Part shown: positions 20,871 to 33,535 of the stretch, in pieces
Layout: every line of letters starts with the position of its first letter
Position numbering within the stretch: the first letter of the stretch is position 1
NCBI GenBank assembly: GCA_036362985.1
Contig: JAYGXS010000005.1
Location: 24,769,282 to 24,833,281, forward strand
Length of the DNA stretch: 64,000 nucleotides
Direction: 5' to 3'
Source: Ligula intestinalis
Lineage: Eukaryota; Platyhelminthes; Cestoda; Diphyllobothriidea; Diphyllobothriidae
Made by a program: the position numbers and the translations under genes
Notes under the pieces: generated by a model
What the model saw: the letters and a program-made list of their open reading frames with translations, nothing else
The model's database searches: none
Told to the model about the DNA's origin: nothing

Positions 20871-22370
20871 GGGTAGCGAACCTTCTCATTCATTCGCGGC
20901 ATAAACTGCTTCGGTTGCATTCAACTACATTTCCTGGCGATAGTCCGTTTAAAGAGCCCACGCGCGCCAAACACTTGTTTTTGCAGGTTATGCAGCTTTA
21001 TTGTTTCAGCCACTCCTACTCAAAAAGGACCAGCTGGGTGTCTTAAAAATCCCTTAAGAAGTAATTATTCACTTAATTAAATTAATTTCCCAGCTTTCTC
21101 ATGTAACTTTTGTATATGATAACGGAAAAAAGTTCTGAGCATAACTACGAAGGCAGGCACATTGGCAATCGCAGAAAGTCTGCCTTATTGTCAGAACTCT
21201 GTGCCAGGCATCATTTGATAACGGTGTCTGGTGTAAATGTTTGTCGGTATTTGAGAGCACTGCTAACACCGCTACTTTTTAACTCTATCAGGCAGACCTA
21301 CGTATCTATAAAGTTGAACTGTGGGATGTTGGTATGCAAGAGACCTGTCGGTTAATCTATCGGGCTGTTTGGCATCGTAGACGAGAGTCCCTAGCCAAAA
21401 TATTGTCTCCATGGCCAACGCCATGTTCAAATAGCATTCGGAGCAGTGGAACAAACAATTGTACTGCGTACCTTGTAAAGATATGCTAAAGGTTGTAAAA
21501 GAAAAAAACAGGATTAGTAATGAGGAAGTGACTTGTATACCCAAGTGACTAATGCTTGTCGCTGTTAGTATCAAAAAATGGCCACACTATGTCGAATGCT
21601 CATGCATAACCTTACCAATGTAAAGGCAGAAAGGGAATTATCGTGTTAATTATAGCAATTTGGTCATGAAGGTCGTTCAATTAAGGAACCTAGATGGGGA
21701 TGAATATATGGTCCAATTTTGGCATTAAAATAATTAAAACTTTATGCTGATCATCGGAAAAATATAAGGATATGGCAGCGCACAATGCTTCAAATGAAGC
21801 TTAATGTTCTGTTGAAGACTCGACGTTGTATTGTTTTATTCAATAGCTTCCATTTTTTCTTGAATACAAACATCTCTTCATCACCCTTATACGTTACTCT
21901 TGGAACCTCAATTCACCCAGTGATGTTTGTCTCAAAAATGGTGCACAGAGAAAATTGACCAACAATTTGTGCGACTTTGAGAAACCAGATGAGAACATGA
22001 TAATTGCAAGTAAAAAAAGAGCATTTGCATTCCCAGCATCGTTGCTGCCGTTCCAGATTTGAGACATGCATAATAGCACCATATTTTGGAAAAACATTTT
22101 CAAAATAATTCTAAAGATTGGCATTTTTCTCCAGTAGTCGTCATGCAATTAGATTTATAGCAAGTAGACAGTGGAGTTGTCATGGTCATCTTCCAGATAA
22201 ACAGAAGTGACAGAAGTTGAATGCTCCTGGAAGAAGGTCCAAGTTCCAGGAAGCATAAAATACAAGAATAACACAATGTTTCATGTTGATTTATGCGTAC
22301 AGAACAGCAGATGGGTCCCAAGTTCAGTGTTAATTAACGATAATACATTGTGTGATATTGCTTTTAACAT
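20871..22370. other. Unassigned DNA
   Basis: No recognised family. Several 70-100 codon open frames on both strands (for example 21110-21355 forward, 21272-21574 reverse) overlap one another and show no domain. Confidence 0.3.
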
Positions 22371-22423
22371 CCCCGAAAGAGGAAGAAGAAGGCGGGGCAA
22401 TTTCTGAGCTCAAGTCGTATTTA

Positions 22424-22466
22424 GGCTGACGCTTCAAAAGCATTCTTGCTTCCATCGTCAGAGCAA
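22424..22466 (-). ncRNA. Hammerhead ribozyme-like motif
   Basis: Reverse strand: CTGACGA (fits CUGANGA), stem II GGAAGC/GCTTTT (6 bp including wobble), then GAAGCGTCAGC where GAAA is expected. Stem I GCT/AGC can form. One substitution in the second box. Confidence 0.5.
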
Positions 22467-22815
22467 AGTGACTATTCCTCTGCCGAATTTCGAGTGAGCG
22501 TCTAATCGCTAGCCTTACCCGATGCCTTTTCTCAACTGGTACACTCCACAAAGGCTAACATCTGCTCAGAATGAAGCAATGGGTCGGACGAAGGAAGATA
22601 TGCAGGACCGACAGCCGGCAGCCGCGAGCGAAGAAGGTAGAAACGTTCAGTAGGCTAACAAACGACTTGACACACCTCACGGAGACGCCCGAAAAGGTGC
22701 GAACAATCCAAAGAGCCGCTAGATATCAATCATTGCAACTGATCGACACACGGGCATCAGGCGTGGCTAGAGGTGAGACACAGTCACTCGACATCAAGCT
22801 GGAGAACAGACACTA

Positions 22816-22860
22816 CGCTCTGACAATGAATGCGAGAATGCTTTTGAAACGTCAGCATAA
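22816..22860 (+). ncRNA. Hammerhead ribozyme relic
   Basis: CTGACAA has lost the conserved G of box 1. The second half (GCTTTTGAAACGTCAGC) is intact, with the palindromic ACGT, and stem I GCT/AGC can form. Confidence 0.5.
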
Positions 22861-22989
22861 ATGCAACTTGGTCTCAGAAATTGCGCCGTCTTCTCCTTCC
22901 TCTTCCAGGGATGACGTAAACAATATTAAAACTGGACCTCGAATATATTTGCAAGTCTGCGCATGTCTCAGACTGTTCTACTATTACCT

Positions 22990-23966
22990 ATGAATATATA
23001 CAGTACGCGCCAGAATTCATGCAACAAGCCGACATATGCGAAATATCGATGCATTTTCGCTAGTCGGCATTGACTCAGGTTTTGACACTCATTATCAGGT
23101 AACCTATTCTGAAGTCATTTCAGTCACGATAGGAAGCGGGCTTTTAAACCAGCTCCGTTCTAACCGCTTACAAAGCGCATGAACTCTTAAATATTGCTGC
23201 TTAAATAGTAGGCGTTTTATCATTGGCTTTCATTGCCTTTAAAAAGTTAAATATATTTTATGAAAAACATGCAGAAAAAATCATTTCTTGTATTGTTTTT
23301 GTAGCAACTTACGCCTTCTTTAAATTTTAAACATAAAGAATGGGTATCCTTCGGTTTTAAAAAAATTGTAACTACGAGCATTTTTACGGTTGTGATGTGT
23401 TCATTCATGATACGTCCTATCTGTCAATTTATTGATGTTGTCTTTACTGTATGAAGTATGTTCTACATTTATTACAACATTCTATAAGAACTATGACTTT
23501 TTAAGCAAACTCTAGCCTAAAAAGTAATTTTCCTCAAAAATGGTGTACGCATTGCGCAGTTATTAAACCTTAAATTCGAGAAATGCAGTCAGAACGTTTC
23601 AAAATTATTCGGCAATTTTAAAAACTAAAAGATACCTTTTTTAAGTATAAAATTTATAGAAGGCGTCATTTTTAACCATACAAGTACAAAAAATAATTCT
23701 TTCGTGGACGTTTTCCCTAAAATATATTTGAATTTATAAAGGCAGTTAAAAACAATGATAAAAGCGCATACTATTTAAGCAGTCACTTCTTGCAGTACAT
23801 ACGTTTTTTGAGTGGTCAGAACGAAGGTCGTTAAAAATTCTGCACCCTATCATGACTGAAATACTTTCAAAATAGGCTACATGATAATCAGTATCACAAC
23901 CTGAGTCAATTCCGATTAGTAAATGAGTATTAATCTTTCGCATATGTTGGCATGTCGCATGAAGTC
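22990..23966 (+). mobile_element. Fold-back element copy C (complete)
   Basis: The left arm starts TACAGTACGCGCCAGAATTC. The right arm ends with GAAGTCTAGCGCGTA, its imperfect inverse. Arms are about 365 and 335 bp and the spacer runs about 23370-23620, including TGTGATGTGTTCATTCATGA. The inner arm ends carry ACGCCTTCTTTAAAT and ATTTATAGAAGGCGT. Arm orientation and spacer match copies B and D. No transposase frame is present; a 65-codon frame in the right arm corresponds to those in copy A. Confidence 0.75.
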
Positions 23967-23974
23967 TAGCGCGT

Positions 23975-24030
23975 AATCTATTTATGCTGACGTTTCAAAA
24001 GCCCTAGCGCCAAAACTGTGATGCAAGGTA
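23975..24030 (-). ncRNA. Half hammerhead motif next to fold-back copy C
   Basis: The reverse strand holds GGGCTTTTGAAACGTCAGCATAAAT, matching the second half of the motif at 22816-22860. The CUGANGA box is not recognisable. Confidence 0.4.
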
Positions 24031-24034
24031 TGTT

Positions 24035-27000
24035 AGTGTGACGGACAGTCACCTATGCACAATGTTTAATTACCATAAGCTCGAAATCAACTGCTAGGAT
24101 AAGCTGTTAATGGTCTATGACCACGTACAGTAGAAAAATCACACGTCCATATTTGAGAAATTAAAGACCAGCATTTAGCCTTTTTAACGTACCTTTGATT
24201 AAATATACAGAAAAAACATTCGTCTCGATGGAATTAGTCAGAACATACGACAAGTAGCATTACTTCTTTACTAGCATGAAAAACATATGCATGCATCCAG
24301 AATAAGCTGTAGATGTCGGGCTAGTTAATCGGGCCTTGCTGTTCGCCATATGGCATCTTTCCTACAAAAAGTTATAGAGTTGGCCTCACAGTTGATAGCC
24401 TGCCAGAGAAGCGACAGCCATGCTTTGGCAAAATATAAAAAAAGTTTTGCGATGCTGTGTTTATTTGAAGAATTTTGGCAAAAAAGCATCGGACATTTTG
24501 GGGACCAATCTTATTCGTTTGCAGAAATGTTAGGGTAATATTACACGTACCAGTTACTTTTTCAGACTGGCACTTAGGATCAGCTATTCCTTTCCAGTTA
24601 CCAACAGTTGTCAAATTCAAAATAGGCCAGCATTTACTGTGCGTGATTACACATTAAAAAAATATTCGTCAAATGCCGGTCAGTTCCTTTGCGTAAAAAC
24701 ATCGTATAAACAACTAACCTATGCAAATGAGCAGGCAAAGTTGAGAACTGGCCTTAGTAAGTGAAAGAAATCAGCTTAAATGAGCAGTGATTACAGTGTT
24801 AATCGCAACTATATGGGAAAACATCACGTCATTTATTCTTAAGCTAATCCCTGCCAGAAAAGATCGCTTGAAACTTTTTAGCATAGACCCGTACATAACA
24901 AACTGTTAAACCAAATCAAATTCTATACATTAGCACGCACATATACAGTCAGTGTACATTTTTACTGTTTCCTGCATCATTTTTTGCCAAATCCGATATT
25001 TTTTATAGTTAGCAGGCGAAAATCGTGGCAATCAAACACTTAGCCAAAAGTCAAATTGCTGGCAAAATAGGTTTTATACTGGAAGTTGGACTTTAAATAG
25101 TACTTTTGACTGACAACCAATCTTAACAGATAAAATCGCTGATCACGATAACATTTTATTCTTCTTTGATGTTATTTGCATTGTCTCATTTTTATACGGG
25201 GAGCACTATACATAAATACATTCGGTAAGTAGGCCACCACTGGGCCTGATGGGGACCAATCCTCAACGTATCACTTGTACTGACATTACCAAGGGATTAC
25301 TAAAAACGGAATTCTCTGCTATTAAATGCAAAAGATTGCTCATATGGCTCTCTCAAAAATGTTGTGAAATTCCGCATGATGTTGTCGAAAGGACGAAAAT
25401 GAACTAGACGCGGCTATGATAGTGATAATCTTCTAGTAAAATGCCGAATTCTTTCAATTCAACCAGAATGCTAGCCTTTCACTGAGCTAATTTTTGCCTG
25501 CTGGCAATTACCATTTTTTGTAAAAAAAGACAACGTTTTCAGTTAAATATGTTCGAGTTAACCTTTTTTTCAAAAAGTAATTACAAAAATATTTTCCTGG
25601 AATTTTTTTACAGCAAATTATTCCTTTACATTGTAAAACTGGCTAAAAACATATAATTTGAGAAAATATTTGCAATATGAACACTGTTTGTGTGGGTCTT
25701 TTATTGGTGCCTATGATGCATAAAACGTTGAAAATGTGCATTGTGCAATTCGTTAGCTTAATGTGGTAGTTTACTAAAATAATGTATAAAAGTACTTTTT
25801 TCTTTAACCGGAACGTATAGAACGTGCTGTTTGCATCTTTAAGATTAAGCTCAACTGGACGCTAAGTTTAAAGTTATTCGGAGATCGAGAAGGTCATGAG
25901 TAACCACCAGATATTATGTCTTGCAATGTAAAATCGAAAGCTCAATTTTTGACAATTAAGTGTAGGACAGGATAGTTTTACATAGTATATACTTTAATGA
26001 ATAATGGCTATATAAAATCTATACTTTACATTGCTCTTTCTCTGGCAATTGCGGTTATTGAAGGCAACCGGAACGAGGTTTCTGCGAGAACCAGCATCAT
26101 GTCCTTTATACGGAGATTTTGCAAAATAAGTATTTTCGTTATACCAACATATAAATAATTCTTTATGCCTAAAAATACACTCTTAAATTATGTTTGGCAC
26201 GTGAGGAAATAAAAGTAGAAAACATTTATACAGTGCATATATTACAGTTTGATTACATTACAACTTAAATCGCAGATTTAGTATGCATATCTGAATCGTC
26301 TACTGAATGTAGGGCTGTTGCATCACGTTAGGCGATTGAAGCCGTGCAATAACATGCCTCCGAGGGAAAGTATTTTTTGAGGCATGAAAATAAAGATTGT
26401 GTACAATAATTCATTAAAAATAATTTGACTGTTTCTTACATATGCTTTAGCGCTTGAAAATTTATGCTAGGAATACTTAACTCTCGACATATTGTAAATG
26501 TCGAACAATAAATGGCTCGCGTTAACTCTCTACAGATATTGGATATCAGTTTTTAGAAATGTTCCTTTTAACTCAATTTTTTTCGTTTTAAGCAACGTCC
26601 ACCCCATTTTTATCTCATAATTGCCTTAAATATTGAAGATATCATAAAATCTTTAATTTTAACTAGGTCTGCTTTAGTTCGCGAGATGTCTGACAGAATA
26701 GCTTAAGCTATAAGGTGAGGTGATTTTATTACCCTCCACAATTGGTGATATTTTAAGTAACACTAGCGAAAGGTTAAATGTCTAGGCTCACATAGTTATC
26801 TGCCTTCTTCTCTACGTGATTGTTCTGTCTGTTAAAATTTGAAACTTAGGGTTGAATGGAACATTTTGCTTCTGTTTTGGAAAGGCAACCAGTAGCAGAA
26901 AAATTAAAAAAGGCGTGAAAAAACAGGCTTGCCTAGTTTAGCGACGTCAAGTCCGAAACACAGACAAAATCGCAACACCGGTAAAGAGCCTCGTAGGAAG

Positions 27001-29960
27001 AAGGGTTAGCATTTACCACTGTCCCAACATTTTAGTTTAAAAATAACGATACAGTTAGCTCTATGTTCACATGTGGCACAGTTAAACTGGGCAGCTGATG
27101 TGCATATTTTACTCAGTTTACAAAAGAATAGAGCAGTCATGCTGCCTAAAGAAAATAGAAGAAAACACGTGAATTGCATTTGTCCATTTCGGCAAAGGAC
27201 GAACATTGGGGATATAGCGTAATATACATTTGGCAGGGCAAAAATCTTGTTTGCCTTCCATCGTATGACATACAACGGAATTTATGAACAGCAGCCGTTG
27301 CTGTTTTTTTACTAAATAAAAGAAGTTTGTCGTGTCAAAGTGGGTTTAAATTAGCCCAAAACGTGAGTGTTCTAGAGTATATGTATTTGACTGATATCGT
27401 TTGCAGAAGGCCAATGTGAGTAGATAAACCTACATTACAGTACAATGCGCCTGAATGTAAATGGAAACTGTGAAATAAACTTCAGGCGTTACAAGGTTTT
27501 ATGGCAAAAAGAGAGTAAATTATTTTTCAAATATTGAGCACAACCGATGCAAATGCCCTTTGAATCATGAAATTTCATAACATAGATTACTTTGCATTTG
27601 TATCCAAATACCTCAGATTTCATGTTTCCTGTTGGCGATAAAAGAAAAGTTTCCTTTAAAAACATAATACGCACTCACGTTTCATACATGAAAGTGTTAG
27701 CTACGTTTTACTACTCCACTTTCGCGAATTTACTTTTGAACTGCAACTTCAAACGTACGTCTTGTTTCAAAACCGACATTATTTTGGACGATATGCGTGA
27801 AGTATTTTCATCTAAAAATTAACGAAGGCAAACAGAGTGAACAGAGCCTGCACATTCCTAATGTTTTGATTGTTGGGCAGATTTTGAAGGATTAGAAACA
27901 AGCTTCCAACAGAAAGCAAAGGCGTGCGGCTAGTTTGTTACTGATAAAAGCATGGGCCACAATTTTGGAGCCTAACGACGCACACAGAGTCTTACCGACA
28001 AAGACCTGTCTGTTGACATCGAAACTTTATCGTTATTGTACAATTCGGTATTTGATTCCCCAACCTCATGCTGTGCTAGCAAAGCGTTAACTGGAATAAG
28101 TTGAACATCACTGAATACCCTCAACTCGTAAATAATTTCCTTAGGATTGCGATTAAAAGTAATCGAATACGTAAGAATCCAGCAAGATTAAAATGCACTT
28201 TTCAAAAACGTTATTAGCTTTATAGACAGTGCAAGGCAGGATTATATAAAGAAACAGTAGACTTCATAAACGCCTATGCGTCTTCCTCGTAAACCGAAAG
28301 TGAATGCTACAAAAAATAATAACATTCAAAAAACATATTTCAAACACTAGTCATGAGAACTCAGCGGAGCATTTGGATTAATATAGTAATGCAATCGTAA
28401 TGCAGGCAGCTGACAAGTTTCCTTCGAGTAGCTCGAGAAAGCGACGGGTTCGACAATAATACCCAGCTTTGCATACACAATGAATAACGGTTTCGCAAAT
28501 ATGCTTTGCCATGATGCGGACAGACTGTGCAGCAATACCAGTAGCCCATTTATTTTGAAAAATTAAGAAAAAACGTCGCTATGTATGTAAACATACAATA
28601 TACGGTTGCTGTTTTATTCGCCTACGGAAAAAAAACAAGCTAAAGTAAATAATATTATTACTATTTTATAATCAGAAAAAGAGAATACCGTTAACAAAGC
28701 ATTAACATATGATATTTGATATTCTCAGTTTAAATTAATACCAATAGTTACCACTTGCCGTTTTCAAGAAAATGTTTTCTTCTTTAGACGTTGCCGCTGT
28801 CTTCTCTAAACGATTGTTTAGACATAAACACTACTTTGGTGAGACTTTAGAACATTTTCGAAATTAATGTATCACAATGGGTACTGCTTTTTTAAGAGTT
28901 TAGTCTCGCATGTGCTCACTGCATAAGCGATCCCGTTTAATTGCGAAGTTATTATTGTATGTCAGCTACCTTTTCGTTTATCGTTGTACATGTTGCATGT
29001 TCAAATTATCCAAATCAATATTTTCAGCAACTGAATGGAGGCGACCGGTTTCAGCGATAAAGGTTAACGTTTTGATTCCGTATTTAGAATTACTTTGGAA
29101 TAGCTTTGTTTAAAGCGCTACTTGACTAACGCAGTACCACTTCTTGTGGGTAATTCAGTAATAAGTAAATAGACCTGGTTAGTTAAATACCTTACGATGT
29201 AAAGGGATTTCAGGTTTGAGATAGTTTCATAAGCCAATTGTTTGTACTCGACAAATTGGTAAATATTTTAAAAAATATATCACATATATTTAAAATCATC
29301 AAGAAATGCAAAAAATCAATTCATTCGGACTTTGCTTGTCTTATTGAATTGAACGTATCACCTTACTGTTGATTTGGGTGAATTGACCAAAACCATATGC
29401 TAAACTGAAATCCATAGTCCGATCTTGTACTCTGTTTTAAGGATGAAGGGTACTATTACAGTTGTAATTTAGCATCTTCAGTACAGTTCATAGTTTATTT
29501 TTATGACATATGGAAAATATTTGTGTCGGTACTTTAGTATACAATTTGCGTTGTCATTTTGATTTTTGGAGTAGCACTGAAATTTAAAAGTCTTCGATGA
29601 AAATAAAAGTGCATTTTAAGTGTTGCACGAAAAAGGAAAATAGGCAGGATTTTGGAAAAATCGGGCACAGCTGGGGATGCTTCAATTGTTTTTTGCAATT
29701 AAGTAGGAAAAAAGAAACCTCCTGCTTTGTGCCTCCTGTTATACATGATAAATATAAGCAGGAAACGTTCTACATAGGCCTTTTTCTGAAACCGTGCAAT
29801 GCATTTAGGCATAGGCACACGTAAGGAATCGCAATGTGTTCCAAAATCGAGTTCACAAGTTAAACCTTTACCATTTTCTGGTATTACTTGCTATAATGCG
29901 CAGTAAAAACGATTTTGACCATATGCTTTTTTACCACACCGAGCACAACACCATAGATGC
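24035..29960. other. Long AT-rich region, nothing recognised
   Basis: Nearly 6 kb without a convincing gene, PLE piece, SINE or fold-back copy. All open frames are short and unrelated. A and T runs are frequent, and local GC rises only slightly near 27.0-27.3 and 28.4 kb. It could be intron or intergenic DNA. Confidence 0.35.
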
Positions 29961-29965
29961 ACACT

Positions 29966-30828
29966 CAAACGTTATACTGATTATCGTGTAGTCTACTTTG
30001 AAGTCATTTTAGGATGCTACTTTTTTAACGGGCTTCGGTCTGACCACTTACGAGCGATATTTATTGTAAATATGCTCCTTATGTAGTATGCATTTTTCTC
30101 ATCGGTTTTAACTGTCTTTATAAATTAAAAATATTTTATGGAAAAAATATACAAACAAATATATCTTGTTTACCTTTGCTAGCACATTACGTTATCTTTA
30201 AATTTTAAACTTAAAGATGGGCTTCATTTTGGCTCTTAATTTTTTTAATTTTGATATTTTTTGCGATTTCGGGATGTTAATTCACTATACATAGCATCCG
30301 ATGATTGGTCAATACTTCCGTGATTGTATACTGCATTTTCCACCTTTGATGAAATATTAAGTGAAAACTATGTGATCTCCTTTTCAAACTGTAGGCGAAA
30401 GCCTACTTTTATCTAAACAGGATGCACACAGCAGGCAGGTTTCAAACCTTGAATTCCACTTAAGCAGTCTGTAGGTTTTTAAATTATATGGCAATTAAGA
30501 AACTTCTTTTAATCTAAGATACTTTTTTATTTAAGTATTAAATGAAAAAGGAGGTATTTTTTTCTACCAAACGAATATCAGAAAAAATTTTCGTTTGTGT
30601 TTAAAATAAAATAGATTTAAATATATAAGGACAGCAAAATCAATAAGTAAATGCCCATTACTTAGGTAACCACTTTTTACAGTACAAACGTGTTTGAAGT
30701 GGTAAGAATGAAGTTTGTTAAAAAGCCTACATGCCACTGTGACTGACATAATTTCAGAATGGACTACACAATAAATAGTATTACAAACTTACTCAATGCC
30801 AGTTAACGAAAGAGTATCAATCTTTTGC
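29966..30828 (+). mobile_element. Fold-back element copy D (tips missing)
   Basis: The left arm begins inside the element (ACGTTATACTGATTATCGTG, TTTGAAGTCATTTTAGGATGC). The right arm ends at GAAAGAGTATCAATCTTTTGC. The spacer (about 30250-30480) includes GGGATGTTAATTCACTATAC, corresponding to the TGAGGTGTTCATTCATG of the other copies. The arms are the most diverged of the set. Confidence 0.65.
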
Positions 30829-30829
30829 A

Positions 30830-33150
30830 AAACTCTACCTGTTACACAATGTTTAGGCCAAAATGTTTACTGCAAGCCAAAATTCGCTTTGCTTTGCCAT
30901 ATAATGTTGCGCATTTTTGCAAAGTAAACTTACTGCCAATGTAGCTTCTTCAAAATTAGCTGAGTGGCAAAAAAACACTCATAGCTAGTTATTTATTAAA
31001 CGTGCAACATAAGTCAATATCACCTTATAGACAGTCACGAAAAACCTAGATAGGAAGGAATTTCGCAGTTTCCTTTTTTCTTAGAATTTATTATCTTTTT
31101 TTGAAAATCTTAATTTAAATGTATTGGTTGAACAAAACGTACGTCTTCCCCTTTAGATCCACTGCTTCCGTTTAGAATAGTGACAAGCATCGAATTTGAA
31201 GAAACCTGATGCTGTCGATTTAACACAGCCTTATATTTCTCGTGCCAACAGCAAACTGCTAAACTGGCAAGATTCGACTGAACGCTTTTTAAGATACTTG
31301 CCGTACAAAATGTTAAGACGGTGCTTAGATTTCATCTGAAATCTTCTGAAAAGCGTTGTGCTCATTATTGTTTTGAAGAATTGCAATTTTGTATTATCAA
31401 ACACTGCTTTTTCGTGCATTTAATAAAGAAAAACTAAATAAAGTAATAGGAATACTGAATAAATGAATATTAATCATACTGTGTAATTAATTATGAGACG
31501 GGGACAGGTGTTATAATGTTAACCTATGAAAGTGTTACAAGTGCTTATGTTATGCACCTGCATTTCCAAAATATAAGAATTATTTCATATTCGCTTCAGC
31601 TTATTTTTTGTCGTGTGGATGCACTTTAAATTAAAGTAAAAAACATTTCTATTGCACTTAGTTGCTGAGTGCATGTTGGAAAATGACAATCTGTCATTTA
31701 ATGCGGATATTCACAGAAGAGCATAAACCGCAGACGCATAATTGTCGTCAGGCAATAGATAGGCATTGTGGCCGACAATCCCCAAGCTGCACATTGAATT
31801 ATGCTCCTGTGAGCTTATGGTAAAAGCTTCGCCTATTTAACAATTGGGTGAACAACGATACAAATTGGACTGACTCAGCCACGTAACATTTGCGTTTCAT
31901 TTGCTACATGAAAAGCTTTTTTCCAGCCTATTTTGTTTTCCTTGGAGACCGTATTCGGCCATCCATCTCTGTTTAGCGACTGAATCCGAATAAGTTTAAA
32001 CGCTTTTTTTCTGAATACATGGCTTTTATCTATAACCAACACATTCTTCCAGGGTAATGCTGGCGAAAAAAGGGAAGATATAACGCCAAAACACACGGCT
32101 GAATCGGTAAATTGTCTAATATGGCCAATTTCAAAAAAAGCTTATTTTTGCGCCTTTACAAACTACCCTTGGTTTCTATGACAGCAGATTATCACTGTTA
32201 CAATGATTGGTTATGCATACCTATTTGATCTTTTTAATCGTAACCTATTTTGCCGAGTTTTCTACTATCGTCATGATTTGACATGGGGGTGCAGCTTACC
32301 CGCAATGTGGTCCAGAAGACACCTTCAAATTGATAATGGTGCTTACCCCTAAACACTGCAATCTCAAAACACGCTTGAAGCATGAATCGCAAATTTCAAA
32401 AACTAATTGTACATTGCTGACCTTATTATGGGCCAAAGCAAGTGTGCATAAAAGTTGTGTGATTTTATTCATGTTTTATTTGTGTTCAACAGGTGAATTT
32501 GTATATTTGCATAAGTTTTTCCTCGCCACTTGATATTTTCACTTTAACGTCTTAAAACCACCGCATTAAGTTTGCAACTGTTCACATCCAAACCAATCAT
32601 GCCAATGCTTTTTGCCTATAGGAACAAAACGTATACACTGACCACATAGGAAAAGCTTTATGTTAAGTTACACAACTATGATTAAAATTCCGTTTAAATA
32701 ACAATTTTTTCATCCAGGATCTAAGAGATACCCACCGGCAACCATGGGTTTCATCCCAATTGGGTCAATTTTCGTATCCATTTGAATGCACAAAGAGGAA
32801 TACGCCGTGCTGTCTGGGTTCGAAACCAATGGCCAAGTTAATCGGAACCGGGTTAAATGAAATTTTAAAAACCGCAGACCCCAAACCTACTTTTTACACT
32901 CATGTATATATCAGCTTATGTTAACGTAGGTCCAGATATTTTGCCTTATTTCATATTCTGGCGACTTCGAGTAACTCATTGTTCTATAAAATTAAATTGA
33001 GCATATACAATTTTAAATGTAAATGTCCTAATCCAGAGTCCAGGAAATGATCCATCTTAGTTTAAAACGTTCTTCAGAATCCCAGGCAAACTAAAATTGC
33101 ATTAAATTTTTCATTTGATACCAAAACAAGCGAACATCCGTCTCCCAGGA
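30830..33150. other. AT-rich region, nothing recognised
   Basis: No coding family, RNA gene or shared repeat noticed. Confidence 0.3.
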
Positions 33151-33535
33151 AGCAATTGAGAAGAAGAAGACTCGATCGCTGGGATAATACGTTTATTCGC
33201 CTGAAGTTTCGATATCTGTCGCTTATTCGTCATCAGAGACATTGTCTAAAAGCAGCCGCAGAAATCGGTAGCATATGCACAAGAATATTCCGTATTTATA
33301 GGACAGAGTCCCTTCTGCAAACGTATAACGACTTCTAACGCTGATTGGCTTCTTGCCTGTTGATAGTTTGTTGAAAGGCAAGTGGGCTTTGACTTGCTGA
33401 ACTTTCACCCTGCGTGGTGGGCACAGGCGTGATGATCGCCCGGCTCTCCGGCCCTCCAAAATGGTGACTTCTCCTCTATCGGCAATCTGTTTGGGTGCGA
33501 GGCGCTCCGATCGGCTCCTCGGTGGCAAAAATTTT
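33150..33535 (-). mobile_element. Inverted PLE terminal segment (GAATCC type) preceding the main PLE copy
   Basis: The reverse strand reads GGGCGATCATCACGCC, GAAAGTTCAG, GGCAAGAAGCCAATCAGCG, a TATAAATACGG stretch, then a hammerhead-like end and GCGATCGAGTCTTCTTCTTC. The first two phrases occur in the 3' region of the copy at 16915-17040 (CGAGCAATCATCACGCC, GAAAGTTCAG). This is a PLE 3' region lying back to front at the 5' side of the forward coding copy. Confidence 0.65.
33197..33242 (-). ncRNA. Hammerhead ribozyme-like motif with both core boxes intact
   Basis: Reverse strand: GTCT, CTGATGA (complement of 33230-33236), a stem II region CGAATAAGCGACAGATATC able to form about four pairs with one bulged base, GAAA, then CTTC and AGGC. 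GTCT/AGGC gives a 4-bp stem I. The triplet before the cleavage point is UUC, which is permitted. The usual palindromic ACGU of stem III is changed to ACUU, which would weaken dimer formation. Confidence 0.6.

Larger units (their letters stand above)
22375..22935. mobile_element. Short element with facing hammerhead-bearing ends (TGCTTTTGAAACG type)
   Basis: The left segment (22375-22500, reverse) and the right segment (22770-22930, forward) are inverted copies. They share CTCTGAC.ATG.A.GC, AGAATGCTTTTGAA.CGTCAG, AAATTGC.CCG.CTTCT and GA.GT.AA.A.TAT. In translation both read through a phrase like ARMLLKRQ..., which reflects the DNA similarity and not a gene. A related half-motif lies at 23982-24005 (reverse). 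Confidence 0.6.
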
